A stretch of 64,000 bases of DNA, taken from NCBI RefSeq assembly GCF_901709675.1, contig NC_051093.1, forward strand, positions 310,001 to 374,000. Direction: 5' to 3'. Shown here piece by piece: positions 1 through 10,118 of the stretch. This stretch comes from Syngnathus acus. Its lineage: Eukaryota; Chordata; Actinopteri; Syngnathiformes; Syngnathidae. Every line of letters begins with the position of its first letter. Within the stretch, counting starts at the first letter, position 1. The notes below the pieces were generated by a model. That model ran no database searches, was not told the origin of the DNA, and saw only the letters and a list, made by a program, of their open reading frames with translations. Position numbers and translations under genes: made by a program.

Positions 1-438
1 ACAATATGTATATGTGTTTTACGTTGTTATATGAGTTGGTGCCCCCCAAAATAACAAATGTCGGCATAACGGTTTTTTTCAACCTTTTATTCAAACACAA
101 ACACATTCGATATAATAACACCATCAACTACAAGCCAACAAATACAAAATTAAAACATCAATGTCGGCATAGCGTGTGTCGGCTGGCAATGGCTTAGCGG
201 CATTGCTGTCTGTCACTCTTTCGTGAATCTTCGCGAACGACCAATCAGCAGCGAGTGATAGATGGAGGAGGGACTTTACGAGTCAGTGACGTAGTTTCCC
301 GTTCACGAACGAGTCAATGACGCAACTTCCCGTTCACGACCGGGTGAGAGAACGTTGAACGATTCGTTTGAACGAATGTTTTGAGTGAACTGATTCTAAA
401 GATTCAGTCCACTTAAAAGAACTGGAATGCACACCACT
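1..438. mobile_element. hAT-like non-autonomous element, right end only
   Basis: The stretch ending near 438 carries many GAACGA/TCGTTC-type short inverted motifs and finishes with a segment whose reverse complement reads AGTGGTGTGCATTCCAGTTC, a terminal sequence I recall from abundant fish hAT-type repeats. The left end lies outside the window, so neither a target duplication nor the full length can be checked. No coding frame is convincing. The assignment rests on resemblance alone and is tentative. Confidence 0.45.
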
Positions 439-752
439 ATTGTGAATGTTGTCGGCTCGCGGTTGGTAAGCAGCCGCCGGTCGCTAAGGTTTTAAGTTTT
501 TGTAAAGATGCTCGCTCGTGTATGGGCACGTCTCAAGTCTTAATACGTGCCTTGTAACGAGGAAATGAGCGAACGAAGGGGACCCCTTGTTCATGTGACC
601 ACTAGGAGGCTCCCAAGGACGATTGATAGTTTGGAGTGCAATATTTGGGAAGGACAACGGCAGGAAAAAATGAAGTGATACAAAAGCTTTTTACTTCAAA
701 AGACACGTGATCCCACTTGATTTTGTGACTGTTTTAATCACCTTATTTCAGG

Positions 753-895
753 CACCGGGTGGCACAGTGCTGCACTGGTTAGCACTTCCGTCTCACAAAT
801 ACGAGTGCGCGGATTCGATTCCACTTCCGGCCCTCCCTGTGTGGACTTTGCATGTTATCCTCATGCCCGCGTCTCACTGAGCGTTTTCCGGTCTA
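753..895 (+). mobile_element. tRNA-headed SINE-like fragment
   Basis: The segment has an A-box-like stretch (CTGGTTAGCAC near 777) and a B-box-like stretch (GGATTCGATTCC near 812), spaced as in a tRNA-type RNA polymerase III promoter. It continues with GTGTGGACTTTGCATGTT, a body I recall from a very common fish repeat with this head. It is diverged and no tail or target duplication is seen. The 440-750 stretch to its left shows nothing I recognise. Confidence 0.5.
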
Positions 896-949
896 AAAGC
901 GGTCTATTAGACTGCTATATGGCAGAGAGGGGACCAAGTCACACTTGTG

Positions 950-1650
950 CAGTGCTTCTCAAATAGTGGGGCGCGCCCCCCTTGGGGGGCGCGGTGCAAT
1001 ACCTGGGGGGGCGCGTGTGACCCTGGGGAACAGGCATTTTTTTTTTTTAATTTTTTTTTTTTTTTGGCAGTACTAGAATAAAGTGTAATTGCGCATTTAC
1101 TACAGTAGGCGGCAGTGGCGCTCTCATTGTTACTTCTGTCACGTTTGCGACAGTGCAACATTTTACGACTTACAAGACAACAGGTTTGCCTTGGTTAGCA
1201 CAAATTGTTTAATTCACCTTGTTTTGTAGGTTCAAGTGTTTTATATATTGTGCTCCTGAGTTAATGTTGCTGAACTGAATATAAATAAGTTGTTATTTTT
1301 TTAGTTTTTGTAGTTTATTAGTTATTATAATTATTAAATATTATTTATTGATTTGATTTAATTTTGCAATGGTGCAATTAGTTGGTCAAACATGTTTACA
1401 GTTTAAACAAGGATTTATTTATTCTTAATTTCAGGCATTGATGCACTTAAAATCTTTTCTGTTGCAGACTTAAAACACGATTTGATAAAGTTATTCTTTG
1501 TAAGTTTGACCATATGTCTTTCTTTTTTTCTTTAATGTTAATAAGGATAAAATGTTATGCAGAGATGGATAGTCACGGTGGGGAGTGGGGGGCGCGAATA
1601 GTTTTCTTCTTGCTAGGGGGGGCGTAACAGAAAATAATTGAGAAGCACTG
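950..1650. mobile_element. Nested non-autonomous hAT element
   Basis: This 701-bp element begins CAGTGCTTCTCAA and ends TTGAGAAGCACTG, a perfect terminal inverted repeat. It is flanked by the perfect 8-bp duplication CACTTGTG at 942-949 and 1651-1658. It lies 27 bp inside the larger hAT at 923-2502 and must be younger than it. Subterminal GGGGCGCG/GGGGGGCG runs occur at both ends. Inside are T-runs and AT-rich DNA, with no transposase frame. Confidence 0.92.
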
Positions 1651-1734
1651 CACTTGTGCAAGTCTCAAGTACGTCTCACGTCTTAACCTTCAAGTCTCAA
1701 GTAAGTCCCAAGTCATTTTTTTCTTGGGCAAGTC

Positions 1735-1828
1735 AAGTCAAGTCCTTAAATAGGTCAAGTCCAAGTCAAGTCCTTAAATAGGTCAAGTCCAAGTCAAGTC
1801 CTTAAATAGGTCAAGTCCAAGTCAAGTT
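1735..1828. repeat. 28-bp tandem repeat, three units
   Basis: The unit GTCAAGTCCTTAAATAGGTC plus AAGTCCAA is repeated three times with a 28-bp period, inside the outer hAT near its left end. The rest of that end (1660-1735 and 2335-2480) is also built from CAAGTC/CAAGT words, which suggests subterminal transposase-binding motifs. That role is inference. Confidence 0.75.
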
Positions 1829-1954
1829 AACTGTAGTTTTTATTTATTAACTTGCTCCATATTAAATCATATTTACTTAATTCAGTTTCATCATCATATT
1901 CATTGCATTAAAGCTATATATACACACCTATTTAGATAAATGAAAAGCACTTAC

Positions 1955-2121
1955 TTGGCAGAATGGCTCTTCAAATGACGGACAAAGTTTGAAGTTGTCG
2001 TCTGGCTGTCCGAAATGTTTTTGTTGCATATCTCGCACTGTGCTGTCCGTCTTTTGCCGTCATAAAAGTAATTGCGATAGCCGGAGGTGATGATGACTCG
2101 CGGTACCGCTCCCGCTGACAT
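1955..2121 (-). CDS. BED zinc-finger exon of hAT transposase (remnant)
   Basis: On the minus strand the frame beginning with ATG at 2121 reads MSAGAVPR and then a BED-type finger: an aromatic stretch (GYRNYFYDG), a C-x2-C pair (CEIC) and an H-x4-H pair (RHLKSH). BED fingers form the DNA-binding N-terminus of many hAT transposases. The frame runs straight into CAA|GTAAGTG at 1955/1954, a strong splice donor, so this looks like a first coding exon. The remaining exons (RNase H-like and dimerisation domains) are absent. An upstream in-frame ATG at 2223 exists, but 2121 fits the usual length before a BED finger. Confidence 0.7.
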
Positions 2122-2611
2122 GTTTGCGCATGTCTGATATAAAGGGGCGTGATTCTCCAATAAACACGTTCGGTAGGTAGAGAGGGCACGACTGATTGAT
2201 TGACAGGGTAGTGATCCAATCATGACAACGCCATTCTCAGTCTGCGCTCCTACCGTGTTATCTATATTATTTTTTTAAATGTATTATTAATTTTATATTC
2301 ACACTGAAAACATAAACTAAATAACACTGAAGTCATTCAAGTCATCGTGTCTCAAGTCAAGTCAAGTACCGAGTCTTTAACTTCCAAGTCCAAGTCGAGT
2401 CTCAAGTTTTTTCATTTTTTGTCAAGTCAAGTCACAAGTCATCAAAACAGCGACTCGAGTCGACTCGAGTCCAAGTCACAGTGACTCGAGTCCCCATCTC
2501 TGCTATATGGTACCTAGAAGTTGAAGAGGGAGCAACAACAACGTGTACATACTCTTATTAGTTCATACATAAGTAACTATCATTTTAATCAATGTGTAAA
2601 TATTCCTAGTA

Positions 2612-3398
2612 CCGTTTTTCCCATGTATAATGCGCACCCTAAAAATGGCATGTTGCTGCTGTAAAAAAGCCTGTACCCATGTATAATACGCACCCAAATT
2701 TTGACTCCTACTTAAGTCCGTAAACGTAAAATTATTTCAGAAAAAAGATAATCTTTGGGAACAACCGGATGTTATTCTGCCGGTCAGTATCACTGCGCAT
2801 GCGCTAGCAAACTCGATAGCGGAGAAATGTTTCGGATTTGTGTAGCAAACGAGCAGGTGATCGAGAGCATTGTGTTCGTATGGAGCGCGTTTGAAGTGAA
2901 CAGCAGAGAGGAAAGGAACAAGGCAAAGTGTTGTGAAATAAAATATTACCTGTAATACGCATTTTGTTGTTTGCTGATTGAAACTGCTAATTAAACTGTG
3001 AATTGAAACTAATAGGTAGAGAACTGAAGTCTCGCTCTTTATATAGCTGACGTGTCTTGCGCATCCGTTCTGCGCATACTGTCATGGCGGCCTCCGTATG
3101 ATATCCGGTCTGCGATGGAGATTAAAAAACAAACAATATTTGACAATAACACACCATCAAGGATTGCATCATCGCATCAAACGATGTGTCGTCAATTATG
3201 AATTTTACTGACTAAGTGTGTTGGGCAGGATGGCTGAATGCGATGCGCGATTGACAACAAACAAGAAGAAAGGTGATTTCAAGTTTTATTTCGAGGGAGA
3301 TTTTCTTCAAAAATTGTTGTACCCATGTATAATACGCACCCAAGATTTTAGGACAATAAATTAGTTAAATTTTGCGCATTATACATGGAAAAAAACGG
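2612..3398 (+). mobile_element. TA-targeted inverted-repeat element, copy 1
   Basis: The element starts CCGTTTTTCCCATGTATAAT and ends in the matching inverted repeat ATTATACATGGAAAAAAACGG, with TA on both sides (2610-2611, 3399-3400). The TA duplication is confirmed by copy 2 at 15207, which splits an L2 reading frame exactly. GTACCCATGTATAATACGCACCC is also repeated internally near both ends. The interior has a possible short frame beginning MAECDARLTTNKKK near 3231, but no transposase. It is probably a Tc1/mariner/pogo-superfamily derivative, judged only from the TA target. Confidence 0.8.
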
Positions 3399-3619
3399 TA
3401 ATTTTTATACTTTTTATGTCAATCAATGTGTAAATACTCTTATTAATTTATATAAACATAGTTGCTCAATCAGAACACTGACACAGCACACAGAGCTCAG
3501 TTAACTTTCCATGACACATAGTCACAAAATATTCAGTAGATAACAGGACATTCAGGTGATAACAGAACAGATGTCTACCTCATAAGGACATCCTTCTTCT
3601 TTCCTTCTTTCCCCCTCCC

Positions 3620-3771
3620 TCCCTAGTTCCTGCTTTTGGTCAGTATAAAGCCTTCTGATCTGGAGTGTGACGTTGATGTTTCATCTGCTGAAGTGCCTTG
3701 TGCACTGACCGCCATTAAACAACCCAAGATCTTGCAAATAAAGAACCAACTGTTACTCCAAATCTTTGTTT
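3620..3771 (+). mobile_element. LTR fragment, left part, split by LINE
   Basis: A TATA-like box (GTATAAAG near 3642) and a polyadenylation signal (AATAAA near 3738) lie about 95 bp apart, as in the U3-R region of an LTR. The sequence continues beyond the LINE at 3781-9081: a short tail at 9091-9117 ends in CA and is followed at once by a primer-binding site. I could not find the LTR's 5' end. It may lie further left and be interrupted by the TA-targeted element. Confidence 0.5.
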
Positions 3772-3854
3772 TCCTTGCTCTTCTTCTTCTTTCGTGTAAC
3801 GTCAGATGTCCAACTCGGTGTCGCGTAGCCATGCCCGCATCTCTGGCCCTAGGT

Positions 3855-5169
3855 CAGGGGTGGGCAAACTTTTTGACTCGCGGGCCGAACTGGGTTCTAA
3901 ATTTGGACCGGAGGGCCGAACCAGGAGCAGATGGACGTAGTGTTTGTGTGAAGTAATATAAGCGACCTGTAAAGGTCATTGCATAAAAGATTTTGGCCTT
4001 TAGTAGGTAGTAAAGCATGGATATTCCAAACAAGTTTTTTGAAAACAAATTTATTTATTAACAGCATTAAAAAAAAAAAAAAATTCACTAAAAAACTGCT
4101 ATCAGTGATTCTCATAAAATACGACACTGTTATTATGAATAACAGTCTCCATCACTTCAGTGCCTGCAGGTCAGATTAATGAAAGATGTTTATCTTATGA
4201 GATCACATCAAACATTCTGACCAAATATATCATCTTGAAGAATCGGTGAAAGCATACATCCAAATAAAGTAATCAAAACGGCAACACGGTGAGGGGTATC
4301 TGAAAATCAGAGCAGAGTTTTAACTCACAAACACCTGGTAACAGAGGTGAGGAAACGGGAAACACTTCCTTAAAGTAAGCCTTAAGAACTTTACAGGTTA
4401 AGATTAGTCGCAAACAGGTGGTGCATCAATGTCCTTGAGCATCCTGCATTGTTTGAAAATGAGAATGGTCGCTAGTTTCAATCCCTGCTATGTGTACAAA
4501 TCATATTCAAAATGCATTTTTTTACAACAAACTTGAGAGCCTCCCCTTCATTTTCAGTGGGAACAGTGTTGTTGGTCTCCCTTTTTTGCTAGTGCGTCAT
4601 AGTCTGGAGTAAAATTTGTTGTGGCAATTCTTAGGAGAGATCCGAGGTGTTGGTCCGTTTACCTCGATCTGTGACGGGTTGATGTTGATGTGGCTGAACG
4701 TCACGTCGCGTACGTCGAGCCAAATTGGCCACTCTTTTTTAAACACTCGGCACTGTGTCCACCTTGCTTTTCCTTGGACGACTCATTTTAATAGAAGGAT
4801 TCCAGGGGAAGGTTTGTGGGTGGCTTTAGCGTAAAACTGTATCGGAAAGCTCAGCGCGCGAATTACAAGAATGCTGTCGTCACAGCCCACGCTCTAAATT
4901 CGGGACTGATACAAATAGAGCGCGAGTGCGCCATGTCCGTACTACTGAGTACGTACACGCACTTGTGAGTGTGCACCGAGCTTTCTGACAAGGCTTCCGG
5001 TAGTAAATGCGCAGGCGAGCGGTTCCCCATCTACTGGGGAAACGCAGTCATTGCAGGCAAAATGACCAAAAAAAATGTTTAATAATACAATTTGTTCAGG
5101 GTTGGCGGGCCGGATTAAACGGTCCCGTGGGCCGGATGTGGCCCGCGGGCCGTAGTTTGCCCACCCCTG
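3855..5169. mobile_element. hAT element in LINE C-terminal region
   Basis: The ends are CAGGGGTGGGCAAACT and AGTTTGCCCACCCCTG, perfect inverted repeats, with the perfect 8-bp duplication CCCTAGGT at 3847-3854 and 5170-5177. Subterminal GGGCCGAAC/GGCCGGA words occur at both ends. It is 1,315 bp long with no recognisable transposase. Removing it joins the LINE codons for ASLFDLG to PEMRAWL. Confidence 0.93.
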
Positions 5170-7930
5170 CCCTAGGTCGAAGAGGCTGGCTTCCGAGGGT
5201 GGTCCATATAAGGGGCAGATGTTGATTATATGGTCGGCGGTCTGCTCAGGGTCACCACACTCGCATGCCGCACTGTCCGCCAAGCCCCACGTCTTCATTG
5301 ATGACCCAAAGCGACCGACCCCAGTCCGTAGGCGGTTCAGCGTGGTCCATTGCCGGCGTGGTAGGTCGTCTCCTCCGATGGCGCCATCTCCTGGGTCCCA
5401 AATGTAGCGGTGGACTCGGGAGGGTCCGGCCGACTCCCACTCCTGCTTCCAAGCTGCTGCCAACCATGCATCTCTGGAGATATCCTCAGAGGTGGAGTTG
5501 AGCATCTCTTGTGCTGCCTTGTTGTAAGGGTGGCGGGACTTGAGTCTGCTTGGAGGTGCTGGTGTTATTGTGGTGTTGTGCAAGATGTGCCAGTCATATT
5601 TTTGTGCCTTCCTGGCCAGGGCGAGGGTGGCAGCCTCCCGTCGGAGGCCGGCCGGTGCTATTCCCGCGAGGACCGGCAAGAGGGACACAGGAGTAGGTTT
5701 CAAGCATCCAGTTATTATCCGGAGGGAGGTACTAATAGCCACGTCGACCTTTCTCGCATGCGGGCTTCTGCTCCAGACTGGGCTGCAGTATTCTGCTGCA
5801 GAGAAGACCAGGGCTTGAGTGGATATTCGCAGCGTCTTAGCGGAGGCTCCCCAGGTTGTTCCAGCGAGGCGGCGGATCAGCGCGGCTCTGGATGTCACCT
5901 TGGCCTTGACTTCTTCCAGGTGTTGTTTGAAGGATAATGACCGATCCAGACGCACTCCAAGGTACTTCGGGGCTTGCTGGACCTCCAGACATTTGTTGTC
6001 AACGCGCACCTCAAGTTCCCTCCTGGCTTCTCTGGTGCTAAGGTGGTATGCCGCTGCGACTGTCTTTCCGACGCTGAGCTGTAGACGCCACCTCCGAAGG
6101 TATGCTACCAGTGTGCCCATGTCTTCATTAAGACCCTCTTCCATCGCCTTCCACGTTGGTCGGCTCAGCATGATGGCAAGGTCGTCTGCGTAGCCATACT
6201 TTCTCGATGCTGTATCAGGTAGGTCGTGGATGTAAACATTGAACAGCATCGGCGAGAGGACAGACCCCTGCGGTACCCCGTTCCTCAGTCTTCTGAGCCT
6301 ACTGCACTGGCCACTGCTGGTCTGGAGGATGAAGCTGCGGTTGGAAATTGTCTCCATGATGAACTTCACCATGTGCCGGTCTGGTATTGTCCTCAGCAGC
6401 TTCAGGTGGAGTCCCCGGTGCCACACGGTGTCATATGCAGCCGTCAGATCCAGGTACACTACCCCAGCTTTCTCACTGTCCTGGAAGCTGTCCTCGATGT
6501 CCTGACAGAGTAGTGTTACCTGGTCTGCTGTTGATCTTCCATGACGGAAACCAGCTTGTTCCCGTGGGAGCTGTGAGTCCACCACTGACTCGATGCGGCT
6601 ATGGATCATCTTCTCCAAGATCTTAAATGGGACACAGAGCAGCGAGATTGGTCTGTATGACTTAGGATCTTCTGCAGGTTTATTTGGCTTCGGCAGAGCT
6701 ATGACAGAGGCACGGCGCCAAGTCTTTGGGAGCTTTAATCTCCGGTAGCATGATGTAAAGAAAGCACAGAGCCAACCAGATGTTGTTGTGCTCTGGTGGA
6801 TGACAAACTCTGGGTGGATGTTGTCACGGCCAGGGGATTTGCCTGGCTTGAGCTTGCTCAAGGCCTCACTGAGTTCCTCTGCTGTGAATTCTCCCGAGAG
6901 GTTGGAATCGACACTGGCCGTCCCGAGAGGCCAGACACCTCACACGATATCAGTCGGGCAAAAACTTTGTCAGCATCCGGGAAGCGGCCGTTCTTCAGGA
7001 GATGGGATGCAATGGCATTTGCTGTGACTGGGCAGCTGTGGGGTGTTGTATTTCTGCCTGTGAGCTGGTTGATGGTCTGCCACGCCTTGCGACTAGAATG
7101 GGTGAAGTCGATTGATTCGATGACTTCTGTCCATCTAGCCCTACGGGTGATATCCAGCTTCTGGAGCAGTGCTGCTGCAGTCATGTCCACCTCTTCTCTG
7201 GAGCTAGCCCTCTGGTGATCACACAGAAGGCGGCTGCATTCCTTGTCCCAACCCGGGATGTAGTTCCTGTTATAGCCCCGTGGGATGGTCTTCTTTGCCG
7301 CACCCAGGAGGACCTGGCAGTAGGCTGCATAGGCCGCATCCAGATCGGCTGTGTCTGGGTCTGGCAGGCCAGCTGACCTTCTTTCAGTCTCCTCAGCATA
7401 CGACTCCCAGTTGGCCTTTCGCACTGGTGGAACCGGTACCAGGGAAACCCGTCAAGCGATGGAACTTTAATGATGGATGGCCGGTGATGTGATCGGGGAA
7501 ACCTATCCAGGATGCGTCTCTCCGGTTTCGGGTCGTTACTGTGGCAGATGGCGAAGGCCAGGTCTGGGTTGGTGGAGGTGTTCCAGCGTGCAGAGAAGAA
7601 CGTTGGAGGCTCCTTGGGGTCGTACAGCAGCAGAGCATCAGTGTTGGAGGCCCATTCACTCAGCGCCACTCCATTAGGTGTTGTGTGGTTGTAACCCCAG
7701 TCTGTGTGCTGACAGTTGAAGTCACCTGCATAGATGGCAGGTGCAGTTATTGATGGGAGTGATGTCACGGACAGCTCCGATGGTGGGGGTTTGTATACGT
7801 TGACGACTGATGTTTCCTGGATTTTTGTAGCCAGCCACTCGATGTTAGAGCCTGGTGGGGATTGTCTGCTGGCTGACCAGCTTAATTCAGTCCTGACGAA
7901 CGTTGCCACACCGTGTTGCTTGCTGTAGAT

Positions 7931-8747
7931 CAGTGGTTCCCAAACTTTTGCAGGCTGGCGCCCCCTTTGGCTCCCCAGTGAATTCCTAGCGCCCCCCCCC
8001 CCCAAGGACCGCCATTTATATAAATAAATAATACATTTATATAAATAAATAATACATTTATAATATCATTACCATTACGTTGAATTAGTGGGAGCACTGA
8101 GTTTGTTTCTCAGAAACGAGCCGGTCCCATCTAGACGTAATCGGAGACAATGACACCCGAAGTGATTTAAGGTTTGTCTTTTATTGCAGGATGCTTGGTC
8201 TCCATGTGTTGAAGCAGTTTTGAATGCTTCACTGCCTGGTTAGTTAGCCTGTCGCCACATATTAGCTTTGCGGGCTCGACTGGGGAAACGTCACGTGACC
8301 GGGACGAGTGTCTTGACCTGAATTAATTGATCGTCGATAAAAAAAAATTCTGTGCGGCTTGGCGGCCCGGTACCAAGTGACCCACGGACCGGTACCGGTC
8401 CGCGGCCCGGTGGTTGGGGACCACTGCCCTAACCAGCTTAACACAACACGGCGCGTTCTGGCGAGTCCCCAATTTCATGTTGACTTGAACTCAAGATGAT
8501 GTTGACCGCCAGAATGCGGTTTTTATTATAAGATAAAATTCAGAACATTACAAGCTTGAAATTACAAACCTGAGCTTTTGCTTTTGTAGTCTATGCTGTC
8601 GGATCTGACTGGGCCAGAGCGGCGTGTTGTGTACAAATCGACTGCCGCCCCCCTACCGCCCCCCTACCGCCCCTTTCTTCCTCACCGCCCCCCCAGATCT
8701 TTCCACCGCCCCCAGGGGGGCGGTACCGCCCACTTTGGGAACCACTG
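7931..8747. mobile_element. hAT element in LINE endonuclease region
   Basis: The ends are CAGTGGTTCCCAAACTTT and AAAGTGGGCGGTACC...TTTGGGAACCACTG, with the perfect 8-bp duplication CTGTAGAT at 7923-7930 and 8748-8755. The duplicated bases fall in the codons for the IYS of FHLAGSIYS/KQHGVATF, so the LINE frame is restored on removal. No transposase is visible. A second hAT end lies inside it (8270-8426). Confidence 0.93.
8270..8426. mobile_element. hAT terminal fragment nested in hAT
   Basis: The segment finishes GCGGCCCGGTGGTTGGGGAC followed by CACTG. Read on the other strand this is CAGTGGTCCCCAACCACCGG, a characteristic hAT terminus seen across vertebrates. No matching left end or duplication of the following CCCTAACC was found, so it is a truncated end. 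The left limit given is approximate. Confidence 0.55.
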
Positions 8748-9119
8748 CTGTAGATGGACCCAGCAAGATGGAACCCAGGAATCTTGAGGATGTTGTCGGA
8801 TGTGCAGTGTGTCTCCTGCAGGAGCAGAACCGCTGCCTCGTTGGAATCAGCCAGGTGACGCAGGACTTCGAGTTTGGCGGTTGTTAGGCCCTCGACATTG
8901 AGTTGAAGCACTGACAGGCCTCGGTTTTCGACGGTCGGGATGACTGCCCGTCCGCCGGTCCTAAGCCTGCCAGCTCGAGCTCGACGAGCTCGACGTTTGG
9001 TTGACGACATTCGTTTCACAAGTTGGTCTTGCACCATTACTTGCTACTTGCAGAGGAGGCCACGTGGAGGCTGTCGTCTTCTCCTTGCTCAATGACGGAC
9101 ATCTTGAACAAAATGCAAT

Positions 9120-9138
9120 TGGTGACCCCTGACGCGAT
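9120..9138 (+). promoter_or_regulatory. Primer-binding site, tRNA-Trp-like
   Basis: TGGTGACCCCTGACGCGAT follows the LTR end (CA at 9116-9117). It matches the complement of the vertebrate tRNA-Trp 3' end (TGGTGACCCCGACGTGAT, recalled from memory) except for one inserted T and one C/T change. This marks the start of the internal region of an LTR retroelement; no gag or pol of it is recognisable downstream. Confidence 0.7.
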
Positions 9139-9335
9139 GTTCAGTTGAGCGATTTTTGGACAAAGAGGGGGAGAGCTTCTTCTGCGATCTGGAGGCCTGG
9201 GGCCCACCCTTTCAGGTCAGAAATCTTTTTCATTCATAAACGGTGGCCTCCGCACCGTAGTGGTATTGTCTTTCACGACCCCAAATTTAATAATTTATGT
9301 GGAGATGGTTGTTTCTTTGTTGAAGAGAGTTAAAA

Positions 9336-9511
9336 CTTCTGAGGTGGAGTCCGGAGTTTTCTTTTATGTTGTGTTAAAACTTCGAGGTGGAATCCGGAGT
9401 TTTCTTTTATGTTGTGTTGAAACTTCCGACGTGGAATCCGGAGTTTTCTTTTATGTTGTGTTAAAACCTCCTAGCTGGAATCCGGAGTTTTCTTTTAAAT
9501 TGTGTTATGTT
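9336..9511 (+). repeat. Leader tandem repeat, about 43-45 bp, four units
   Basis: Four imperfect copies of GTGGAATCCGGAGTTTTCTT followed by TTATGTTGTGTTAAAACTTC lie about 200 bp downstream of the tRNA-Trp-like primer site, in the expected untranslated leader. Open frames crossing the repeat are repeat-driven and not genes. The 9512-9690 stretch after it holds nothing I recognise. Confidence 0.75.
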
Positions 9512-9719
9512 GAATAGTGTTGTCTGTGCTGTTGAATACGTGGTCTGTGCTGGTGTTGTTTGGAGTCCGTTGAATTGATATTGAAATTGTCTGTGGAGAG
9601 AAACATAGTGTTCCGGCTCTTGTATTGTCTGTATTGTGGACGGCCGGTGGCAGGGCGTTGGCTCTGTTGCTTATATGTTTGTGCATAATGTTTGTGTAAT
9701 TCGAATACCATCCCGGAGT

Positions 9720-10118
9720 CCCCCCAAGTCATCAGTGAACGGCTCATGACCTGGCGTATCCCCCTGGTGAAATGCCGGTTTGCTACGCTACTCAGTGGAT
9801 ATGCCCCCAACCTGGATGCTGATGGCAACATCAAATATGCCTTTTACAAGTCTCTTGCAGCTGCCCTATCCTGATTTCAACGCCCGAGTTGGCACCGATG
9901 CCAAGCTGTGGACTAAGGTAATCAGAACCCATGGTTCTGGAAAGATAACATCTTGGATGCACCCGCGATCCAAACATCAGCACTTGCTGGACTATATTAT
10001 AACATGGCAACAAGACCAACAAGACATCTGCATAACCCGGGCCTTGCGTGGGGCTGAATCCTGGTGGTCGATGGTCACATCAACTGATCAGATCGAAGCT
10101 GAGGATGAAAACCCCCAC
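9720..10118 (+). pseudogene. RTE-like LINE endonuclease fragment
   Basis: Broken frames read VISERLMTWRIPL, LLSGYAPNL, FNARVGTDAKLW and MHPRSKHQHLLDYII. This matches in order the endonuclease segment of the larger RTE-like LINE at 36650-38760 (ISERLMTLRLVL, FNARVGRDHHLW, RHPRSKQWHLIDSVI). The active-site GDFN is lost at a short deletion near 9875. The fragment ends where the retroviral LTR begins at 10119. It is the kind of sequence from which the craniofacial development protein 2 annotations arise. Confidence 0.75.

Larger units (their letters stand above)
923..2502 (-). mobile_element. hAT DNA transposon, internally deleted, with nested insert
   Basis: The element is bounded by the perfect 8-bp target duplication CTATATGG at 915-922 and 2503-2510. 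Its ends are imperfect inverted repeats: CAGAGAGGGGACCAAGTCAC on the left, and a right end that reads CAGAGATGGGGACTCGAGTC on the other strand. Eight-base duplications and CA...TG ends are typical of hAT elements. About 880 bp remain once the nested element at 950-1650 is removed. The only coding remnant is a minus-strand BED-finger exon. Most of the transposase is missing, so movement would depend on an enzyme supplied in trans. Confidence 0.9.
3798..9037 (-). pseudogene. LINE ORF2 (endonuclease + reverse transcriptase), broken
   Basis: Read from 9037 downward, the frame begins MVQDQLVKRMSSTKRR. It then has an APE-type endonuclease (QLNVEGL, LLLQETHCTSDN, YAGDFNCQHTDWG), a reverse transcriptase (LSKLKPGKSPGRDNIHPEF, LDLTAAYDTVWHRGL, NGVPQGSVLSP, GYADDLAI) and a C-terminal CECG...H-x4-C zinc motif near 5225. 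The polypeptide ends at about 3798 with MRAWLRDTELDI, across the hAT at 3855-5169. Frame changes occur near 7420 and 6870. The long open frame at 4942-6861 reads into the hAT and is not the real C-terminus. Cys/His and YADD residues are retained, but the gene is broken by frameshifts and two insertions. Confidence 0.85.
3781..9081 (-). mobile_element. I/Jockey-type LINE, near full length, interrupted twice
   Basis: The insertion is framed by the 9-bp direct repeat TCCTTGCTC at 3772-3780 and 9082-9090. It is read on the minus strand and ends in a GAA-rich tail (TTCTTCTTC on the plus strand at 3781), as in several I-clade LINEs. It encodes an endonuclease-reverse transcriptase and sits within an LTR. 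Two hAT elements (3855-5169 and 7931-8747) entered it later. Removing both restores the protein across each junction. Confidence 0.88.

Noticed and set aside
753-895. Functional tRNA gene
   Set aside because: A- and B-box-like motifs are present but the cloverleaf cannot be completed and the body matches a dispersed repeat; the same applies to the SINE at 60305-60611.
1735-1828. CRISPR-like array
   Set aside because: Three direct 28-bp repeats with no unique spacers, inside a eukaryotic hAT element; the same reasoning applies to the arrays at 9336, 26880, 34650 and 38975.
4942-6861. 639-codon minus-strand ORF as a complete protein
   Set aside because: Its C-terminal part reads into the hAT at 3855-5169; the real LINE C-terminus is at about 3798 after removal of the insert. 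The N-terminal part is only part of the LINE protein.
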